From: Branchiostoma floridae
Lineage: Eukaryota > Chordata > Leptocardii > Amphioxiformes > Branchiostomatidae
Assembly (NCBI RefSeq): GCF_000003815.2
Contig: NC_049986.1
Location: 6,006,868-6,070,867 of the forward strand
DNA length: 64,000 nucleotides
Direction of reading: 5' to 3'
Under the pieces are notes generated by a model. The model was not told the DNA's origin. It ran no database searches and saw only the letters and a list, made by a program, of their open reading frames with translations. Of the stretch, positions 61,001 through 64,000 are shown piece by piece. The position numbers and the translations under genes were made by a program. Numbering within the stretch: position 1 is the first letter of the stretch; the number at the start of each line of letters is the position of its first letter.

Positions 61001-62131
61001 GATATTTATATTTTAATATGGGATACCATCCTTATACACATTTCTATATATATGTACAGTCAAACCTGTATTAGCGGCCACCTTTGCATAGCGGCCACCT
61101 GACCATAGTGGCCACTTTTTGTCAGTCCTTTGGATTTTTCCCACTGACCTAAGCATTAAGAAATAGTCTACAGGGGCCACCTGTCCAACGCGGCCACGGC
61201 CACACGATTTCCGGTCCCATAGATACAGAAAAACTTCCTATTGCAACCATACGGCGACCTTATGTCACCTTGCGACGAGTTTTAAATCGTAGTTTGCGAG
61301 GATTTGGAGTTCCTAACAGGGTCATTTTGGCAGTAGCGGAAGGTACGCATGCCTTGAGCGATAAAGTGCAAGTCTTTGTCAGCGGATTTACCGATCGAGA
61401 CAATGTTATTTGGTGAAAACTTTTAGAAAATGACAGTTAGTAGTACATACCCTTTCATGGAGAAAGCTGAGGGCCTCAATCACGTTAAACATTCCCGCGC
61501 AGATTTCCGCTGACGTCAGCGTGTCAATGACAAGCTCCAGTGGGCGCACCGACTCCGTGATGAGGTACGTCCCCTCCACGTTCTGACACGTGTCGAAAAA
61601 CCGCAGGATCGTGGGATGGCGAAGGATTTTCAGTTGCTATTGAAACATTTGGAAGAACTTTTGAAAGTTGGCCTTGTGTGCAACAAAAATCTCAAAATTA
61701 TCGTTATTCTCCATAGTTACTTGTACTGTAGCTATAATGAAACAATAGTTAGCAAGGAAAAGCATAAATGTAAGAACATATCTCATACAAAATCGCAGGA
61801 ATTTGAAATAATTTCTCTCTAAAACTACATAACCACCCCCTTCCCATTTCCGGTGTTACAACTTACATGTATGACGTCAGCACCGTAAACACCACACGTA
61901 TAATTTTTTAAACACAACAGTAATACTAATGTCTTACACCATCTAGTAGTCCCCTACCTTTGCGGCATTCTGTATAACAGGGTCCTCCTTGGCCTGTGTG
62001 GTCTTGTGAACGAACACGGACACTTTGGACCCGTCCTTCTTCCGTGCCGAGTGAAGTGTCCAGTTTTTCTCCGAAGTTTGGACCTCTTCCTCAAAGTCAC
62101 ACCCTTGCAAAGTGCTCGACTCGGAACCCAT
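49096..62131 (-). CDS. SCYL3: SCYL3/PACE-1-like pseudokinase with HEAT repeats
   Basis: Exons in transcript order: 62131-61958, 61636-61451, 60868-60755, 59851-59795, 58996-58897, 58127-58022, 57407-57330, 56825-56686, 54663-54461, 52907-52739, 52254-52146, 51491-51337, 50713 to the gap, a part at 49959-49857, and 49170-49096. Phases agree up to the gap. The protein starts MGSESS, a myristoylation-type N terminus as in vertebrate SCYL3. The kinase-like fold spans about 20-265 but lacks catalytic motifs: CHNNV at 124-128 replaces HRD and GGF at 144-146 replaces DFG. HEAT repeats follow to about 440 ([21 protein letters not shown]). Then come an Arg/Glu-rich helix, an acidic DDWSDWED motif and a C terminus with [10 protein letters not shown]. 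Human SCYL3 binds ezrin and is found at the Golgi and lamellipodia; the same role is inferred. Exon 8 is followed by three extra partial copies, and the exon at the gap is frame-broken. Confidence 0.9.
49361..49640 (+). repeat. tRNA-derived SINE
   Basis: A head-like stretch with AGAGGTTCTGGGTTCACATC, then TTTCCTCACTTTACTCAG and a decayed body (CCCTTAGACAGG, GGGGTCCCTTA, CCGACCACACTTATAGAAAA). It lies in the last intron of SCYL3. Confidence 0.7.
49857..50713 (-). CDS. SCYL3: SCYL3 exon region interrupted by an N gap, apparent frame breaks
   Basis: From 50713 the frame reads [15 protein letters not shown] and then the DDWSDWED motif. It stops at 50448 just after EEEKKLT. One frame over, [18 protein letters not shown] continues to the gap and looks like real coding sequence. 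On the other side of the gap (49960-50399), [13 protein letters not shown] runs into a stop. A neighbouring frame, [18 protein letters not shown], joins correctly in phase to the last exon. Single-base errors in low-quality sequence next to the gap are the simplest explanation. Real frameshifts or unseen introns are possible. Confidence 0.55.
51337..51491 (-). CDS. SCYL3: SCYL3 exon 12: Arg/Glu-rich helix
   Basis: This exon encodes about 51 residues, of which most after the first dozen are R, E, K or Q ([16 protein letters not shown] and so on). It is a likely single long helix or coiled coil. It lies between the HEAT region and the acidic DDWSDWED motif. In sequence style it recalls the charged C-terminal region of SCYL1 more than the human SCYL3 tail as I remember it. 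Confidence 0.8.
52391..52665 (+). repeat. tRNA-derived SINE
   Basis: Head GTGCTGATAGCATAACTACA, with AGGTCTTGTGTTTAAATCCC in the B-box place. The body has GATTACTGTTACAAGTTTCT, TAGGATGTTAAATGGGAGTG and AAAAGAACCCACCACACTT. It lies in a SCYL3 intron. Confidence 0.78.
53340..53680 (+). repeat. dispersed CTCCAT-hairpin repeat
   Basis: TTGCAGTACCAAGGTCACAC, TTGACTTTGACCTTCGT, CCAAATATCATTACAATCC, a CACA-rich stretch and the hairpin CCTCCATTTTTCATGGAGG. It is the clearest copy of the family. A second partial copy lies near 53936-53975. Confidence 0.8.
55319..55850. mobile_element. PIF/Harbinger-like MITE with TTA target duplication
   Basis: The 532-bp element has 29-bp inverted ends, GGCCACAGCAAGTAAATTTT at the left and its complement at 55822-55850. 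TTA flanks both sides (55316-55318 and 55851-55853). A 3-bp TTA duplication with GG...CC ends fits PIF/Harbinger. It lies in the intron just downstream of SCYL3 exon 9's 5' side and has no transposase. Confidence 0.8.
56254..56825 (-). repeat. SCYL3: in-frame 144-bp tandem array of a SCYL3 HEAT exon
   Basis: The full exon 8 is 56825-56686. Three further copies of its 3' part end in the same donor at 56542, 56398 and 56254, exactly 144 bp apart. Each copy reads [19 protein letters not shown], then the PHLLTPST end. The spacer in between is a 31-base sequence starting GT and ending AG. The whole stretch 56825-56254 is open, because 144 is 48 codons. Copies differ by only a few bases. Each extra copy also has an acceptor (56654, 56510, 56366) that keeps the incoming phase 2 and outgoing phase 1 of the original exon. 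Confidence 0.93.
56975..57240 (+). repeat. decayed dispersed repeat copies
   Basis: GTTGCAGTACCAAGGTCAGC, GGGACAATTGTCAGGTCAAC and TAGATATCATTTCATTCAGA occur, then a second weaker copy starting near 57128 (CTGCAATACCAAGTCTGGCC). They are related to the family at 53340-53680. Confidence 0.6.
58218..58570. mobile_element. short transposon with CAGGGCTCGAAAT ends
   Basis: The 353-bp element has ends CAGGGCTCGAAAT and GATTTCGAGCCCTG. ATTAT flanks both sides (58213-58217 and 58571-58575), so the target duplication is 5 bp. The interior has many TGCAGGTA words in both orientations. The CAGGG end suggests a hAT-related element, some of which make short duplications. It lies in a SCYL3 intron. Confidence 0.8.
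59150..59312 (-). repeat. SINE, minus orientation, partial
   Basis: TGGTACTTATTTTTACGCAT, GGAGTGAGGAAAGATATTTA and AAGTGCCTTCCAAG are followed by a tRNA-like head in reverse complement (GGGATTCAAACAAAGGACC, GGGCCAAACACC). Confidence 0.7.
60584..60737. mobile_element. palindromic MITE with TA target, copy 2
   Basis: CTGTAAATGTATTTAAGTTT at the left and CTGAATTTACAG at the right, flanked by TA. The interior has TTCGCGGTGG and TTGCGGTAGC words. It is shorter than the copy at 18174-18387, which has an extra central palindromic block. Confidence 0.78.
61058..61230. repeat. GCGGCCACC-rich dispersed repeat
   Basis: TACAGTCAAACCTGTATTAG, followed by four spaced copies of a GCGGCCACCT/AGTGGCCACTT motif. 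I have seen similar sequences as common invertebrate repeats, but cannot name the family. It lies in a SCYL3 intron. Confidence 0.6.
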
Positions 62132-63901
62132 TTTTTAGCCCCAAATAATGTAAGTTGGGGAAAACTCAGTCACAGATATGTTCCACACATTCCAAGATAC
62201 AATAGGATAGTTTGAAAGCGCAAAATTGCGCGGAATTCGGCAGAAATAGGCGGAAATTTCTGGAGAAAGTCTTCGACTTCTCACTATTTTGCTCTTGTCG
62301 ACGCCATGTTGGCTCTTTGGATTATTACATCGGTCAAAAGGGGGGAAGGGAGTAAAAAAATAGTTCTTTTTCTTTCCTCCAACATGGTTTGGTATCGTAT
62401 AGGTACAAATTCTATTTCTATACATATACATATTTGACTCAAGAATAGAAATAGTACTAAATTTTATACTTTGGATGCAATCTTAATACTCATTAAATTT
62501 TCATACCCTTACATAATTGGACTAACCCAATGTGATGTGTGCTTTCACATGTTGATAGCATAAGAACGCTTCGATTAAGTTTGGCACGCGGAATCTTGGA
62601 ATATAGGCACTTCTTAAGAAACAAAATCCAAAATGAAATCGAATGATATTTTGTATAACATTTTAATGGTATTATTCCGTGCCTTTAGACACCGTAACAT
62701 GATTTTTCTTTCATGTCCATGCACCCTTTCAAGCGTCTTCTAGCGACTAGATCTGAAAAGACAGGATATGTAGACCACTTGTTCTTGTGACTCTAGGTTT
62801 ATCGAGGGGGTTCTATTCTAGTCCGTGCATCCAGATCATTTATCATAACTAGGTAGAGAATTTGATTTGATTACTTTATTCTAGAAGGTGTGACTTTTAC
62901 ATTGTTTTGCATGCGTTAAAGTGTAACAAAAATACTAGATTATACTAACGTTACATGTACGTCGACATCGCAAATCCATATCTTTCGCAGTCACACACAC
63001 ACGCACACACACAGACACACACACACAAACACCCCCCCCCCCCACACACACACACACACACACACCTGTGTTCAACTAAAAAATCATTTTCAACTAACAA
63101 ATCATTTTCCAGATGCTGAGTGCTTAGCAGAGAAAGCAGAATGTTCCATTTTTCGTAGGACCTGGCCGAGGGTCAAACTCACGAAGTACTGACCGCGAGG
63201 CGTCAACACTCTACCCACCGTTCCTATTGTTTACACCCATTGTTAAAAAAAGGTGCCTATGGATATCAAGTCGACAAAAGTCGTTTTCAAATTGCAAATA
63301 ATTTTGAAAATGTTTCATTAGACAACAAATGCTATACACGGGTGTTTAGGGGCACACACATACAGGTACCACGTTGAACTTTGAGACGTAGGTCAACTGT
63401 TGCTCAACTTATTGAATACTTCTCGCCCTTATCAAACACCAATGGCATTTACTTCCTCGTCGGGTGTTTGCTTTTACCGGGGGGCGCAGAAGAGTTATAT
63501 GCGGTATTTGATTACAGTCCTAGAGCCATTGTTAACATCAAGGCACTGGCAATTGATATCCCCTTGAATACCTTCGATGTTTACATTGTTTGGAAAGTTT
63601 TAGGCGTGGTCTCTTTAGTTGTGTAGCGAGCAAGTTTAGACATCAATTCTGAGGGAAAGAGGACTGTACGATCTTTAGAATTTATGTGGAGAAACTAGTT
63701 AACTCTGCAGGTGTTTGTATCTCAACTCGCTCGCTGTCTTTGTTGGGAAACTTTGCAACGATACACAACGGAGAACCGATACAAGGTGGACTTTGCGCGC
63801 TGGGTAAGGTTCCCCAAGGTTTCGCAGTGGATTTAACATTCAGTGCTCACCCGTGAACTCTTATTTTACGAACTCTTGAGACGGGTTACACGAAGACTAC
63901 A
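62132..63901. promoter_or_regulatory. shared upstream region of SCYL3 and the gene starting at 63902
   Basis: The two predicted starts face away from each other, 1.77 kb apart. On the SCYL3 side, AACATGGCG (minus, 62302-62310) is close to the YY1-type motif found near starts of many TATA-less genes and lies about 170 bp before the start codon. A CA/C-rich microsatellite lies at 62993-63064. No coding exon is seen. Confidence 0.4.
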
Positions 63902-64000
63902 ATGGCCACGAGACGCAGGAACACCAAAGACATAGAACTTACCCTAGAGAAGAGGGGAGAGGACTACAAGAAGAAGGTAGAGGCCGTGAAAACGAAAGAA
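63902..64000 (+). CDS. 5' end of an unidentified gene, 33 codons to window edge
   Basis: The ATG at 63902 opens a frame that runs without a stop or clear donor to the end of the window. The residues are very charged (MATRRRNTKDIEL then EKRGEDYKKKVEAVK), consistent with a helical or coiled-coil N terminus. Base composition rises sharply in coding-like codons here. I do not recognise the protein. The frame starts close to a CpG-rich stretch and is head to head with SCYL3. Confidence 0.55.
   Translation, partial: MATRRRNTKDIELTLEKRGEDYKKKVEAVKTKE

Overview
The window is animal genomic DNA with intron-rich, spliced genes, no bacterial features, and many dispersed repeats. The best guess is a cephalochordate (amphioxus, Branchiostoma). 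The reasons are secreted proteins with shuffled domains, chordate-like exon structure in two conserved families, and a tRNA-derived SINE family whose core resembles the Deu-type SINEs known from amphioxus. This assignment is an inference. Three N gaps (4141-4240, 48310-48720, 49960-50399) show a draft assembly.

Left part (2023-10874, + strand): an eight-exon gene for a secreted protein of about 407 residues with a signal peptide, a LamG-type domain and one von Willebrand A domain with an intact MIDAS. Its introns hold a 23-bp minisatellite, a 15-bp tandem array and a SINE. From 10875 to about 16120 I see no convincing coding exon, only repeats, among them two copies of a hAT-like MITE.

Middle (about 16155-45680, + strand): an ADAMTS-like (ADAMTSL4/THSD4-type) gene. 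It has a TATA box, a noncoding first exon and 19 coding exons giving about 973 residues: signal segment, TSP1, cysteine-rich and spacer modules, a TSP1 series and a PLAC domain. Its largest late intron holds a TTAA-flanked transposon with ~770-bp inverted arms, inside which sit a decayed ORF, a hAT MITE and an RTE-like LINE fragment, the last two with visible target-site duplications.

Right part (49096-62131, - strand): a SCYL3/PACE-1 pseudokinase-HEAT gene, tail to tail with the ADAMTS-like gene. One HEAT-coding exon is followed by three more partial copies at an exact 144-bp period, all in frame and each with usable splice signals. This is the most striking feature of the window. A coding exon next to the third N gap shows apparent frame breaks. 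At 63902 the first 33 codons of another + strand gene begin, head to head with SCYL3.

The two left genes are probably extracellular-matrix proteins; the SCYL3 homologue is cytoplasmic or Golgi-associated. They share no evident pathway. All gene models were built by hand from splice sites and reading phase.
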